Assembly (NCBI RefSeq): GCF_003259435.1
Contig: NZ_QLMA01000004.1
Span: 186,001 to 250,000 of the forward strand
Length of the DNA: 64,000 nt
Direction: 5' to 3'
Source of the DNA: Chitinophaga dinghuensis
GTDB lineage: Bacteria; Bacteroidota; Bacteroidia; Chitinophagales; Chitinophagaceae
The notes under the pieces are model-generated. The model made no database searches. It had not been told where the DNA came from and saw only the letters and a list, made by a program, of their open reading frames with translations. Below, one piece after another: positions 50,975 to 59,681 of the stretch (the stretch's first letter is position 1; each line of letters begins with the position of its first letter). Both the position numbers and the translations under genes were made by a program.

Positions 50975-51961
50975 TTATCGTACTACAATGGTGGTATCAA
51001 AATTCCAGTTGTTTTCTGAAATGGAAATACCCAAAGGAATACCATTATTAGGCGCCGTAACGCTCAGTGTAGTCATCGTGTTGCGCGCAGGATAAATCGT
51101 TACATTGCCAATGTTTTGAATATTTCCATTGGAACGCTGCCATTTCAGACGTACCGGCAATCCATACTGAAGATTACTGCTAAACGTGAACTCATGGGCG
51201 GTATAGGTGAAAAACGTATCCGCCAGATTTTTAATTTCCAATGTTTTACTCGCGGCATAATAGTCGTAATCCACCAATAACTTACCATCCGTGAAGTTCT
51301 GTGGTTTGAAACGGATACCATAAGTTAAACGTTTCAAAGGAATAGTAATACTGGTCGCCTGACTGTCTTGCGGGGCTCCCTGATAAGTACCATAGTAAGT
51401 ATCCAATTCTGAATATTTCTTCATTTCATAACCATAATTTGTTGCTACTACGAAGTTGGAAAGAGTATCCAGGAAACCATACTGTAACGCATAAGGACCT
51501 ACGCTGTCTGTAGACATACGATCGGTAATATAACGATCCAATCCCGGACCAGACAGAAAACGGCCATAACCCATAGGACCATCTGATTCATATAAGCCCA
51601 GACTGCTACCTTTTTTAATAGCTGCTACCCTGATCTTAAAGAACGCGCCTTTGGGAAGATTCAAATTGATAGAATCAATAGAAGTGAATAAGCCCTGTGC
51701 ATATGGCTTATAATCACTCCAACGTACATCTACGGCATAAATAGTATTCTCAGGTGTAGTACGTGCATTACTCGCCTGTCGGCCCAAAGGAGATGCTTCC
51801 ACCTGCAAATCTCCGCTGAACTTCAGTTTGACATTCATCGTCTCTCCAGACCATTTGTTGTTAGCATTTTCAGGTACAGGAGCGTTGTCATTTTTTTTAC
51901 ATGCATACAAAACCGACATCAGGACCAATGATCCCAACACCAGTGCTTTAGGTGTTTTCAT
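50975..51961 (-). CDS. Lipoprotein, tandem paralogue 2
   Basis: A 328-residue lipoprotein closely related to the 49789-50769 product. The signal (MKTPKALVLGSLVLMSVLYACKKND) and the segments VKLKFSGDLQVEASPLGRQASNAR, PYAQGLFTSIDSINLNLPKGAFFKIRVAAIKKGSSLGLYE and IPLKRLTYGIRFKPQNFTDGKLLVDYDYYAASKTL match it nearly residue by residue; the central region near residues 125-200 varies most. The unit, including leader and terminator, was duplicated. No function can be given. Confidence 0.75.
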   Translation of the reverse strand: MKTPKALVLGSLVLMSVLYACKKNDNAPVPENANNKWSGETMNVKLKFSGDLQVEASPLGRQASNARTTPENTIYAVDVRWSDYKPYAQGLFTSIDSINLNLPKGAFFKIRVAAIKKGSSLGLYESDGPMGYGRFLSGPGLDRYITDRMSTDSVGPYALQYGFLDTLSNFVVATNYGYEMKKYSELDTYYGTYQGAPQDSQATSITIPLKRLTYGIRFKPQNFTDGKLLVDYDYYAASKTLEIKNLADTFFTYTAHEFTFSSNLQYGLPVRLKWQRSNGNIQNIGNVTIYPARNTMTTLSVTAPNNGIPLGISISENNWNFDTTIVVR

Positions 51962-52035
51962 AATTTATTCGGATTTTAAAAGAAAAGAGAAATTGGTTAC
52001 AAACAAGACTGATTAACAATACAATTTAACGGGGT

Positions 52036-52043
52036 CAAAAATA
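52036..52043 (-). promoter_or_regulatory. -7 promoter box (TATTTTTG) for lipoprotein paralogue 2
   Basis: Minus-strand TATTTTTG, a TAnnTTTG match, about 75 bases before the start codon at 51961, as for paralogue 1. Confidence 0.5.
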
Positions 52044-52089
52044 GGAAGGATTATCTGAACGAAGTTGATTTATTTGCAGCTAGACAAAA

Positions 52090-52122
52090 TTAAAACGGCC
52101 ATATGTATTTTCATATGACCGT
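52090..52122 (-). terminator. Terminator after the serine hydrolase
   Basis: AACGG.CATATG / CATATG.CCGTT stem with a single mismatch, followed on the minus strand by a TTTTAATTTT tract. It lies immediately after the gene end at 52128. Confidence 0.7.
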
Positions 52123-52127
52123 TAGCG

Positions 52128-53324
52128 TTATTTCTCAGGAATTGCTTCCAGTAGTTTACCTATCATCTCCCCAATTGCTTTACTTTCAATCCATCGTACA
52201 ACGGCCACCAGGTTATGTTCTGGGTCCACATAGATAATGTTGGCGCCATTGCCTATATGAATATATGAAGATACAGGCGCCTTCGCCGCCAGTTTATGAT
52301 CGGTATTTAAAAACCAGTTCATATAGCCGTAACCGTTATTAGCAGCAGTAGGAGTAAGCGATTGTTTTACCCATTGCTCAGACAGCAACCTGCTTCCATT
52401 CCATACGCCCCTGTTCAGCGTTAAAAGGCCGAATCTCCCCATATCATATGTATTGATGTACATCCCGCCACCATAGTGACCGCCGCCACTGACCGACTGC
52501 ACAGGCTGTCCGTCCAGCACTATCCATGCATTGTGATATCCCATCCAACGCCAGGTAGAGGAGGCGCCGATAGGCTCCATAATATACTGCTGCAATACCT
52601 GTGGCAACGGTTTACGCCAAACATTAGTGGCGGCCAAAGCCAGCGCATTTACACGCGTATCATTGTATTTCCATACTGCTCCTGGTGCATGACGTGGCCG
52701 CGTTTTCCAGGCATTGAAATTACTGTCCGGCCGATCCGCCCAATCTGGTTTTCCCCACAGCGTTCCTTCCCAGTCGCTCGTCTGACGCAACATCACATCC
52801 CAGGTCAACTGACGGTTATGCGCAGATGCAAACGGGGTGATGATTTCTGTAGGCTGTCCCGGATGATAGACCTCCACAGGAGGCATGTATTGCGCTACGG
52901 TATCATATACGCTTCGTATCAAACCCTTATCCACGGCCACCCCTACCACTGCTGAAAGGAAACTTTTCGTCACGCTGTTGGTGATATCCACCCGCGATGG
53001 CTGCCCCCATTCCGCAATTATATATCCTTTGTAAATGATGATGCCACTAGGATCTGCACGATCTATCAATGCGCCAACAGGCTCGCTGTAAGGCTCTTTA
53101 CCAAAAGATTGCCACTGTGCCGAATCCATATTCCTGCTCTGCCTGGATTCATTCTTAATAGCAAACTGGATGGCGGCATCCAGCTTGTCCGACCGCAGGC
53201 CCAATGCCGCTGGCGTTCGATGCTCCCAGTTGTCCCGGGGAGGGAAATAAGTTTTAGAAGATGTTTGCTGTGCCTGTGTGGCGCCAGTTGCCAGTAATAA
53301 TGCAGCGATCAGAATTTGTTTCAT
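52128..53324 (-). CDS. Serine hydrolase, beta-lactamase/penicillin-binding fold (class C-like)
   Basis: A 398-residue secreted protein with a signal peptide (MKQILIAALLLATGATQAQ) and a beta-lactamase-related fold. The catalytic SxxK is in ITNSVTKSFLSAVVG and the YxN in WKYNDTRVNALAL; the third motif is in SSYIHIGNGANIIYV (HxG in place of KTG). In this family activities include beta-lactamase, D-aminopeptidase and esterase. Sequence alone does not single one out. The ATG at 53324 begins the signal peptide; the longer frame to 53411 is not needed. The gene at 53403 is divergent. Confidence 0.85.
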   Translation of the reverse strand: MKQILIAALLLATGATQAQQTSSKTYFPPRDNWEHRTPAALGLRSDKLDAAIQFAIKNESRQSRNMDSAQWQSFGKEPYSEPVGALIDRADPSGIIIYKGYIIAEWGQPSRVDITNSVTKSFLSAVVGVAVDKGLIRSVYDTVAQYMPPVEVYHPGQPTEIITPFASAHNRQLTWDVMLRQTSDWEGTLWGKPDWADRPDSNFNAWKTRPRHAPGAVWKYNDTRVNALALAATNVWRKPLPQVLQQYIMEPIGASSTWRWMGYHNAWIVLDGQPVQSVSGGGHYGGGMYINTYDMGRFGLLTLNRGVWNGSRLLSEQWVKQSLTPTAANNGYGYMNWFLNTDHKLAAKAPVSSYIHIGNGANIIYVDPEHNLVAVVRWIESKAIGEMIGKLLEAIPEK

Positions 53325-53402
53325 GAAGATAAAAATAGCAGTTTGCAGGAATGAAAACAAGGGAGATGAATTATCTTTCCCCCAGAATTTTTCTAACGAG
53401 CT

Positions 53403-53888
53403 ATGAACCAAATTTACATTACAGAAACTTTTAAGTTGCCCAAGTGGAGACAGATATGTGCTATAATAACATTGTTGTTGTGTGGAGGGGCATGTCTAAT
53501 TACAATCTGGCAGTCGCTCGAAAATCCCAAGGTTTTGATAGCTACTGCTATATTGCTATTGGTTATTGTATCCATCTATGTTTACATTCGGACCCGATTG
53601 GAACTGTCAGATCAGGAGATCATGTATTTTGATGGGATGAAACCCGTGTATGTAAAATGGAGTAATGTTGTAGCAATAGATATGAAAATGAAAGGTAAGT
53701 ATTCGGAGCTGGAGGTTTTTGTTTATTACGATAACAGAAGATTTACACTGGATGCTACTCATTTTGGGAAGAAACAACTGAAAAGAATATTAGAGTTACT
53801 GGAGATGAAAGTCGATCAGTCCCTGTTTTCGCCGTCCTATCAACAACTGCGTGCGGAAAGACTGCCCCGTTCCGTAGCCAGCAAATAA
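53403..53888 (+). CDS. Small membrane protein with PH-like domain
   Basis: A 161-residue protein with two N-terminal membrane helices (about residues 17-37 and 42-62) and a soluble beta domain (LSDQEIMYFDGMKPVYVKWSNVVAIDMKMKGKYSELEVFVYYDNRRFTLDATHF) of the bacterial PH type, ending with a basic tail (RAERLPRSVASK). Such proteins are common in Bacteroidota and poorly understood. The start at 53403 is within the divergent interval shared with the serine hydrolase. Confidence 0.65.
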   Translation: MNQIYITETFKLPKWRQICAIITLLLCGGACLITIWQSLENPKVLIATAILLLVIVSIYVYIRTRLELSDQEIMYFDGMKPVYVKWSNVVAIDMKMKGKYSELEVFVYYDNRRFTLDATHFGKKQLKRILELLEMKVDQSLFSPSYQQLRAERLPRSVASK

Positions 53889-53954
53889 TATGACACAGGC
53901 ATTGTGGTTGTGTTAAATTATTTGTATTTTAATCGCAACCATCAATTCCACCTT

Positions 53955-55052
53955 ATGAACTCACGTCGTCGTTTTCTGCAAAAAATGGCTATCACTGCGG
54001 CGGGCCTCCCTTTGCTGCGTTTTCAATCGCTCGCCGGTAACTTCCGCAGAGATGAACCTGTTTTACGCGTTGCCATGATGGGCCTCGGCGGCTACGCCAA
54101 TCGCGTAGCAGATGCCATGAAAGCCTGTACCAAAGCCAAGATTGTAGGTGCTATCAGCGGAACACCCACAAAGTTATCCGACTGGCAACAACGTTTCGGA
54201 ATTCCCGTTAAGAACTGTTATAACTACGAAAATTTCGATCAGATAAAGCACAACCCGGATATTGATGTCGTGTATATCACGACGCCCAATGCGTTGCATC
54301 ATAGCCAGGTGCTGCGTGTAGCCGCTGCCGGTAAACATGTTATCTGTGAAAAGCCTATGGCCCTTAATGCAAAAGAAGGACAGGAAATGGTAGACGCCTG
54401 CCGGAAAGCGGGCGTACAGCTGCTTGTAGGCTACCGTATGCACTTCGAGCCGAAAACGCTGGCTATAACGGAAATGCGTAAACGAAATGAATTCGGTAAA
54501 ATCATGTTCTTTCAGGGGCAATGCGGTTTTCGTATAGGCGATCCTACGCAATGGCGACTGAATAAGGAACTCGCCGGCGGCGGATCTATCATGGACATCG
54601 GTATTTATGCGATTAATGGCGCACGGTATATGGTGGGAGAGGAGCCTGTCTGGATCACCGCTCAGGAAATTAAGACAGATCCTGTGAAGTTCAAACCCGG
54701 CGTGGATGAGACTATCCAGTTCCAAATGGGATTCCCCAGCGGAGCCATTGCTTCCTGCCTGTCTACCTATAACATGAACTACCTGGATCGTTTCTACCTG
54801 AACGGCGAAAAAGGATTTGCAGAACTGCAACCCTCCACCGGTTACGGTCCTATTAAAGGCAGAACTAACCAAGGCGAGCTTACCCAGCCGCATGTAACGC
54901 ACCAGACCGTACAAATGGAGGAAATGGCAGATATCCTGTTAAGAGGGAAAAAGCCCGCTATCCCTGTGGATGGGGCAGAAGGCGTGCGGGACCTGAAAAT
55001 TATTGACGCCATTTATGCCGCAGTCCGCAGCGGTAAAAGGGAAATGCTGTAA
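53955..55052 (+). CDS. Gfo/Idh/MocA oxidoreductase, Tat-exported
   Basis: A 365-residue NAD(P)-dependent oxidoreductase of the glucose-fructose oxidoreductase type. The N-terminus MNSRRRFLQKMAITAAGLPLL has a twin-arginine signal, as in GFOR. Then the Rossmann domain (LRVAMMGLGGYANRVADAM, DVVYITTPNALHHSQVLRVAAAGKHVICEKPMALNAKEGQ with the EKP lysine) and the substrate domain (GGGSIMDIGIYAINGARYM, with the DxGxY..N pattern). It probably works on a sugar in the periplasm with bound cofactor. The ATG at 53955 begins the signal; a GTG at 53904 is unlikely. Confidence 0.88.
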   Translation: MNSRRRFLQKMAITAAGLPLLRFQSLAGNFRRDEPVLRVAMMGLGGYANRVADAMKACTKAKIVGAISGTPTKLSDWQQRFGIPVKNCYNYENFDQIKHNPDIDVVYITTPNALHHSQVLRVAAAGKHVICEKPMALNAKEGQEMVDACRKAGVQLLVGYRMHFEPKTLAITEMRKRNEFGKIMFFQGQCGFRIGDPTQWRLNKELAGGGSIMDIGIYAINGARYMVGEEPVWITAQEIKTDPVKFKPGVDETIQFQMGFPSGAIASCLSTYNMNYLDRFYLNGEKGFAELQPSTGYGPIKGRTNQGELTQPHVTHQTVQMEEMADILLRGKKPAIPVDGAEGVRDLKIIDAIYAAVRSGKREML

Positions 55053-55429
55053 AAAAACCGGCTATAACGCTGCCGGTGGGCGACTCACTTGCTGGAGCGA
55101 TTACAAACCAAGGGATGGACTACCGCAAAGGTCATTATGGATATGCCCGTGAAGGTGGCTGCCTCCTGTAGCTGGAAATGCGGGAAAATGGCTACATCTA
55201 TCCATGACCTTGATCCGCATTAGCTATACGGTAAGATCCTGCTCGCACATGTAAACTGGTTACTTTGAGCATTTACCTATATAACCATTGAAGAGAAGAA
55301 ATGTTTTGGTTAGTACTGCTGACTTTGTGGCATATACATCAGACCGCTGAAAGATACCAACTACGTATAGCCTTCAGGGTTATCACTGAAAATGGTATCT
55401 TTGGCTTCTGAAGATCTAACTGCTACCTC
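55053..55429. other. Intergenic region between oxidoreductase and MBL gene
   Basis: About 380 bases, without a supported gene. An ACCGGC/GCCGGT hairpin is at 55057-55077, with A run before it. A TATCTTTG -7 box for the MBL gene is at 55396. Confidence 0.45.
55396..55403 (+). promoter_or_regulatory. -7 promoter box (TATCTTTG) for the MBL gene
   Basis: A full TAnnTTTG match 27 bases before the ATG at 55430. No clear TTG -33 element was seen. Confidence 0.5.
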
Positions 55430-56317
55430 ATGAAATGGACTATTTCCGCATACAGCACGGCTTTGTTTGCAACCTGGTATTTTGTAGAAGAACTGGGCGT
55501 ATTATTCGATGCCGGCGATGGACTTACCTCCGCCTTATTGCAGAAAAGCCGTAAGATCAATCATGTATTTATCTCACATGCCGACAGAGATCACCTCACT
55601 GGCCTCTTACAATTAAATCAACTGAACGCCCGGCCTGGCTTTCCTATTATTTATTATCCCCGCGATAGTCGCTCTTTCCCTGCTATGGCGGAGTTTCTCC
55701 AGCGCTTTGATCCGCATACCTCCGGTATTCAATGGAAGCCAGTGGCGCCCGGAGATGAAATCTGGCTGAATGAACACCTGGTAGTAGTGCCTGTCAGAAA
55801 TGAACATGTGGATGCCCCGCCAGACGTTATCCGTAGCCTGAGCTATCAACTGGTAGAAGTAAAACAAAAGATTAAACCCGAACTAATCGCACTTCCTCCG
55901 CAAGAGATTAGACGTATAATCCTGGAACAAGGCAAAGAAAATACAACGATGGAGGTGAGACGCACGCTACTCGGCTATTCCGGCGATACGCCCGTCGATG
56001 ATCCGGAACGCTGGAATCATACGGATATCCTCATCCATGAAGCCACTTTCATTAGCAGCGAAGGAGATATTCCCCATAAAGGATACAAGAATAAACATAG
56101 TCGCCTCGAGGAAGTAATGGAGATGGTCAGTAAATTAGATATAAAACAACTCATCCTCGGACATTTCTCCACCCGCTATGACCAGGAGCAGATAGATGGA
56201 AGCATACGCTCCTTATGCCGCAAATACGGCATTCGTATACCGGTTTATCGCGTGCTCCCCGGCGCTACCATGTGGGATATCCTGAACAGTGCCCCCGTGA
56301 ACGCCTCGCTTTTATAG
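55430..56317 (+). CDS. MBL-fold hydrolase, RNase Z-like
   Basis: A 295-residue metallo-beta-lactamase-fold protein of the RNase Z/ElaC-like group. Marks are VLFDAGDG, the metal motif ISHADRDHLTGL, GYSGDTP, ILIHEATF and LILGHFSTRYDQE. The first motif reads H50-A-D52-R-D54-H55, where the usual is HxHxDH; the second His is Asp. The enzyme could still bind one or two metals with altered ligands or act on a substrate other than tRNA. Whether a separate housekeeping RNase Z exists in the genome cannot be seen. A -7 box lies 27 bases upstream. Confidence 0.82.
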   Translation: MKWTISAYSTALFATWYFVEELGVLFDAGDGLTSALLQKSRKINHVFISHADRDHLTGLLQLNQLNARPGFPIIYYPRDSRSFPAMAEFLQRFDPHTSGIQWKPVAPGDEIWLNEHLVVVPVRNEHVDAPPDVIRSLSYQLVEVKQKIKPELIALPPQEIRRIILEQGKENTTMEVRRTLLGYSGDTPVDDPERWNHTDILIHEATFISSEGDIPHKGYKNKHSRLEEVMEMVSKLDIKQLILGHFSTRYDQEQIDGSIRSLCRKYGIRIPVYRVLPGATMWDILNSAPVNASLL

Positions 56318-56322
56318 CGACT

Positions 56323-56332
56323 CGTGTCTCCC
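56323..56332. repeat. Partial copy of the dispersed palindrome
   Basis: CGTGTCTCCC, a right half of the 18-bp palindrome, just after the MBL gene's stop codon. Confidence 0.55.
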
Positions 56333-56387
56333 GAAATAATATATAAAATATTGATATTTAATTAAATAAGGAATTTATAAATAAATA

Positions 56388-56420
56388 GTTTGAATTCAAA
56401 CAGTTTTATTTCTAACTTTG
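56388..56420 (+). promoter_or_regulatory. MarR-type operator overlapping the MFS promoter
   Basis: GTTTGAATTCAAAC (56388-56401) is a perfect 14-bp palindrome. It overlaps a -33 TTTG (56389-56392), and a full TAACTTTG -7 box follows at 56413-56420 with a 20-base gap. A regulator bound to the palindrome would block the promoter of the MFS-MarR-USP operon; the MarR product is the obvious candidate. Confidence 0.65.
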
Positions 56421-56440
56421 TGTGGTAATCAGAACAAGCT

Positions 56441-58024
56441 ATGCAACAGGAGCTACCCTCGCTAGTAGAGTATGGACCACGGAGAGCAATTATCACTATT
56501 ACCGCTGTCGTATGTGCCTTACTGGAAATAATTGATACCACCATTGTAAACGTTGCCCTCCCGGATATGAGAGGGAGCCTCGGCGCTACACTCAATGAAG
56601 TAAGCTGGGTGATCACCGCTTATTCGCTCGCTAACGTGATCATCGTACCATTGACCAGTTGGTTGTCGCAACAATTTGGCCGCCGTAATTATTTCGCGGC
56701 CTCTGTCATCATCTTTACCATATGCTCCTTTCTTTGTGGTAATGCCACCAACATCTGGGAGCTGGTAGTATTCCGATTTATGCAGGGACTCGGTGGCGGC
56801 GCATTGCTGGTAACATCCCAAACCATTATCACAGAAAGCTGGCCTACGGAGAAACGCGCTACTGCACAAGCGATTTATACGTTGGGCGTAATTGTGGGAC
56901 CTACTCTCGGTCCTCCATTGGGCGGTTACATCATCGATAATTTTTCCTGGCCTTATATTTTTTATATCAATATCCCTGTAGGTATTGTGGCCACTTTGCT
57001 GACCTTACAGTTTGTTCGCAGTCCGCAGTATGAACAGAAACGCAGCGCCTCACAGGTAGACTGGCTGGGCATCTTCCTGTTGGCAGTGGGTATTGGCTCT
57101 TTGCAGTTTGTACTGGAAAAAGGACAGGAAGAAGACTGGTTTAGCAGTGGAATGATAATTATCTTGTCTGTAATCGCAGTTTTTGGTATCTTCTTCTTCA
57201 TTTGGAGACAATGGGTATATGAATATCCTGTCGTGGAATTAAGGGTGTTACGAAACGGAAATCTTCGTATAGGCGTGATACTTTCTTTTATCATGGGATT
57301 CGGCCTCTTTGGATCTACGTTTGTGATACCATTATATACCCAATCCTTACTCGGGTGGACCGCCCAGCAATCAGGGATGTTGCAGTTGCCCAGTACTATA
57401 TTCGTAGCGGTGATGATGCCCGTGGTAGCCATTCTGATTCAGAAAGGCGTACCACAGAAATACCTGATCGCCATCGGTATGAGCGTGTTCTTTATTTATA
57501 GTTATATGTCGTATAAGGTGTTGGGGCCAGACACGTCTTCGGCGGACTTCTTCTGGGTATTAATTATTCGCGGATTCGGACTTGGATTATTATCGGTTCC
57601 CGTGAGTACCATGTCGTTGTCCACACTGAAAGGTAAGGAAATCGGGCAGGGAGCGGCCTTCTCCGGAATGATGCGCCAATTAGGCGGCGCTTTCGGGGTG
57701 GCATTGATATCTACGTTCGTGACCCGTCAGACGGACTATCACCGCAGTACCCTGGTGGATCACCTGGATGTCAATAATCCGGATGTGATGAACCGGATAT
57801 CGCAGACGGCCGCCAGTATGCATGCCAAAGGATTTGATATCGGTACTGCCCAGCAGAAAGCCTACGCACTGATGGATGCCAGTGTCATGAAACAAGCCAC
57901 CATTCTCTCTTACATGGATGTATTTCTCTGGGTAGGGGTGATGTTCCTGGTTTGTGTTCCTTTTGTATTGCTCTTTGTAAAGACTTCCAGGAACAAGGTA
58001 AATATGGCGGATGCGGCACATTAA
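56441..58024 (+). CDS. MFS drug exporter, DHA2 (EmrB/QacA) family
   Basis: A 527-residue transporter with 14 predicted membrane helices. Motifs include CALLEIIDTTIVNVALPDMRGSLGATLNEVSWVITAYSLANVIIVPLTSWLSQQFGRR (antiporter motif A-like) and QAIYTLGVIVGPTLGPPLGGYIIDNFSWPYIFYINIPVG (motif C). These are the EmrB/QacA hallmarks: export of toxic compounds by proton exchange. It heads an operon with a MarR regulator 39 bases downstream. No EmrA-like membrane-fusion protein or TolC gene is present nearby. Confidence 0.92.
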   Translation: MQQELPSLVEYGPRRAIITITAVVCALLEIIDTTIVNVALPDMRGSLGATLNEVSWVITAYSLANVIIVPLTSWLSQQFGRRNYFAASVIIFTICSFLCGNATNIWELVVFRFMQGLGGGALLVTSQTIITESWPTEKRATAQAIYTLGVIVGPTLGPPLGGYIIDNFSWPYIFYINIPVGIVATLLTLQFVRSPQYEQKRSASQVDWLGIFLLAVGIGSLQFVLEKGQEEDWFSSGMIIILSVIAVFGIFFFIWRQWVYEYPVVELRVLRNGNLRIGVILSFIMGFGLFGSTFVIPLYTQSLLGWTAQQSGMLQLPSTIFVAVMMPVVAILIQKGVPQKYLIAIGMSVFFIYSYMSYKVLGPDTSSADFFWVLIIRGFGLGLLSVPVSTMSLSTLKGKEIGQGAAFSGMMRQLGGAFGVALISTFVTRQTDYHRSTLVDHLDVNNPDVMNRISQTAASMHAKGFDIGTAQQKAYALMDASVMKQATILSYMDVFLWVGVMFLVCVPFVLLFVKTSRNKVNMADAAH

Positions 58025-58050
58025 ATTACCCGGCATCCTGCCGAATGCAA

Positions 58051-58058
58051 TATCTTTG
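58051..58058 (+). promoter_or_regulatory. -7-like box (TATCTTTG) just before the MarR gene
   Basis: A full TAnnTTTG match that ends 5 bases before the ATG at 58064. If used, it would give a very short or leaderless transcript for the MarR gene, in addition to the operon promoter. Confidence 0.35.
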
Positions 58059-58063
58059 TTAAT

Positions 58064-58513
58064 ATGGAACCTATATTGAATAAAGTAGATCTGGCGCGGG
58101 AATTAGGCCGGGAAACAGCAGAGTTAAGGAATGAATTACGACAGTTTCTACAGAAGAAAATTAAAGAAAGCAATTGGGACATCAGTTTTGAACTGCTGGA
58201 AATCCTTGGCCTGCTCTATAAAAGAGACGGCATGATTCAGCAGGAAATTGCAGATATCCTGATAAAAGATAAATCCAGTGTCACTTACCTGATCACTAAT
58301 CTGGTAAAAAGAGACCTGGTGGAAAGAACGGAAGACCAGACCGACCGACGCAATAAACAGATCTTCCTGAAGGCAAAAGGTCGTGAGTTGATACAACAGC
58401 TGGGCCCCTGGGTGGAAGAACTGTATACCAAAGCCACACAGGGTATTCCTGTGGAGAATATCGCGTTGGCACTGGCTATAGCCCGAAAAATGAACGAAAA
58501 TCTGAAGTTATAA
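58064..58513 (+). CDS. MarR-family transcriptional regulator
   Basis: A 149-residue winged-helix repressor. The core DISFELLEILGLLYKRDGMIQQEIADILIKDKSSVTYLITNLVKRDLVERTEDQTDRRNKQIFLKAKG is the MarR helix-turn-helix and wing. It lies directly after the MFS exporter and before a universal stress protein, so it most likely represses this operon in response to a toxic ligand. The perfect palindrome upstream of the MFS gene is its probable site. Confidence 0.92.
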   Translation: MEPILNKVDLARELGRETAELRNELRQFLQKKIKESNWDISFELLEILGLLYKRDGMIQQEIADILIKDKSSVTYLITNLVKRDLVERTEDQTDRRNKQIFLKAKGRELIQQLGPWVEELYTKATQGIPVENIALALAIARKMNENLKL

Positions 58514-58524
58514 TATTTGATAAG

Positions 58525-59361
58525 ATGAGAACATTACTGATACCTGTAGACGCCAATACCACCTATCTGACACTGATCGACTATGCTGCAGCATGGGTGA
58601 AAAAGTATGAATACCAGCGAGTGGTGCTGTTGCAGTCGCTCTATGAGAATGTTTTCAGTACCATGGCCATGTCGGCCGATTTTGTAGCGGTTCATCCGGA
58701 TAATATTTCCCAGCACAGGGAAAATGTGATGTGGAAACTGAACGACCTGGCACAAGCTCTCCAGAGAATAGTAGGCGCCTCCGTGGAAGTAACCATGGCC
58801 TGGAGCGAATTACCCTTACTCCGCGCCATTATGGATGCTATCCACACAGAAAATCCCCAGTTAGTAATGCTGGAGAACAAAAATTCAGACGACATCATCA
58901 GTACTTCGCTGATAGCCATCGCCAAGGCCAGTCCTGTAAGGGTGCTGGTGGTGCCCGCTGGCATGGCTTATCAGCCTGTTGAGAAAGCCATGATACCAGT
59001 GGATTTCAAAGCCCTGCAAACACTGGATAAAATCAAACACTTCCAACATACGCCGCTCTGGGTACCTTCAGAACTGGTCATATTGAATGTAGACCCGCAA
59101 CAACACTACCAACATCCCACCGAAGAGTTTAATACAGCCATGGAAAAGCTGAAATCGTATCTGCATAAATATAATTTCCATGTAGAATTCCGGGATGATG
59201 AAGATATCATCAGCGGGATTGTTGACTACGCACACAATGGCAGCATCCAGCTGATTGTGGCTTTACCAGGCAAACACAGTTTCCTGTATACTCTGACACA
59301 TAAAAGTATTTCTGAAGGAATTTATAAAGCAGCGCAGCTGCCAGTGATGATTTTGAAGTAA
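58525..59361 (+). CDS. Universal stress protein
   Basis: A 278-residue protein with two UspA-like halves: residues 1-145 (RTLLIPVDANTTYLTLIDYAAAWV, then VRVLVVPAG) and residues 146-278 (KAMIPVDFKALQTLDK ... IVDYAHNGSIQLIVALPGKHSFLYTLTHKSISEGIYKAAQLPVMILK). The ATP-type loop G.(n)G.S is only partly kept, so the nucleotide-binding ability is uncertain. It follows the MarR gene by 11 bases and is probably cotranscribed with the exporter. Confidence 0.85.
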   Translation: MRTLLIPVDANTTYLTLIDYAAAWVKKYEYQRVVLLQSLYENVFSTMAMSADFVAVHPDNISQHRENVMWKLNDLAQALQRIVGASVEVTMAWSELPLLRAIMDAIHTENPQLVMLENKNSDDIISTSLIAIAKASPVRVLVVPAGMAYQPVEKAMIPVDFKALQTLDKIKHFQHTPLWVPSELVILNVDPQQHYQHPTEEFNTAMEKLKSYLHKYNFHVEFRDDEDIISGIVDYAHNGSIQLIVALPGKHSFLYTLTHKSISEGIYKAAQLPVMILK

Positions 59362-59600
59362 GACTGTTTTGGGGGAACAATGGATGAAATTCATCATGTT
59401 CCAAAGTCCTCGGTTTTTGAGGGAATTTTCTCGGACGTATTATGTCATCATTATTAATAAAAGAATAGGGATAGTCATAGGCGTATTTCGTAGAGTCATT
59501 AGCGTTACACAAATGTAATGGCTTCCAATAGGTTACGGACCCGGAAAAACACCTTTTCACATACGTGAAAAACACCCCTGTCTCTAGATAAGTCATTTGA
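59362..59600. other. Stretch between the USP gene and the repeat array
   Basis: About 240 bases without a gene. Two small hairpins are present: GGAACA...TGTTCC at 59374-59402 and TTTTCAC/GTGAAAA at 59554-59571. They may be part of the 3' end of the operon transcript. Confidence 0.5.
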
Positions 59601-59651
59601 GAGCTCAAAATATGGACGTCTGCGACGTCCATATTTTGAGCTCGTTTTTTT
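59601..59651 (+). repeat. Left outer hairpin of the repeat array (20-bp perfect stem)
   Basis: GAGCTCAAAATATGGACGTC and its exact complement separated by a 3-nt loop (TGC), then a T run. It can act as a terminator for the MFS-MarR-USP operon. It is related at 13 of 20 stem positions to the right outer hairpin, with paired changes kept. Confidence 0.9.
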
Positions 59652-59652
59652 A

Positions 59653-59681
59653 GTTGTACCGGCCCGCCGGGCCGGTACAAC
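59653..59681. repeat. Left inner hairpin of the repeat array
   Basis: GTTGTACCGGCCC and GGGCCGGTACAAC form a perfect 13-bp stem with a 3-nt loop. It begins 9 bases after the left outer stem. Its right arm is the start of every repeat unit. Confidence 0.9.
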
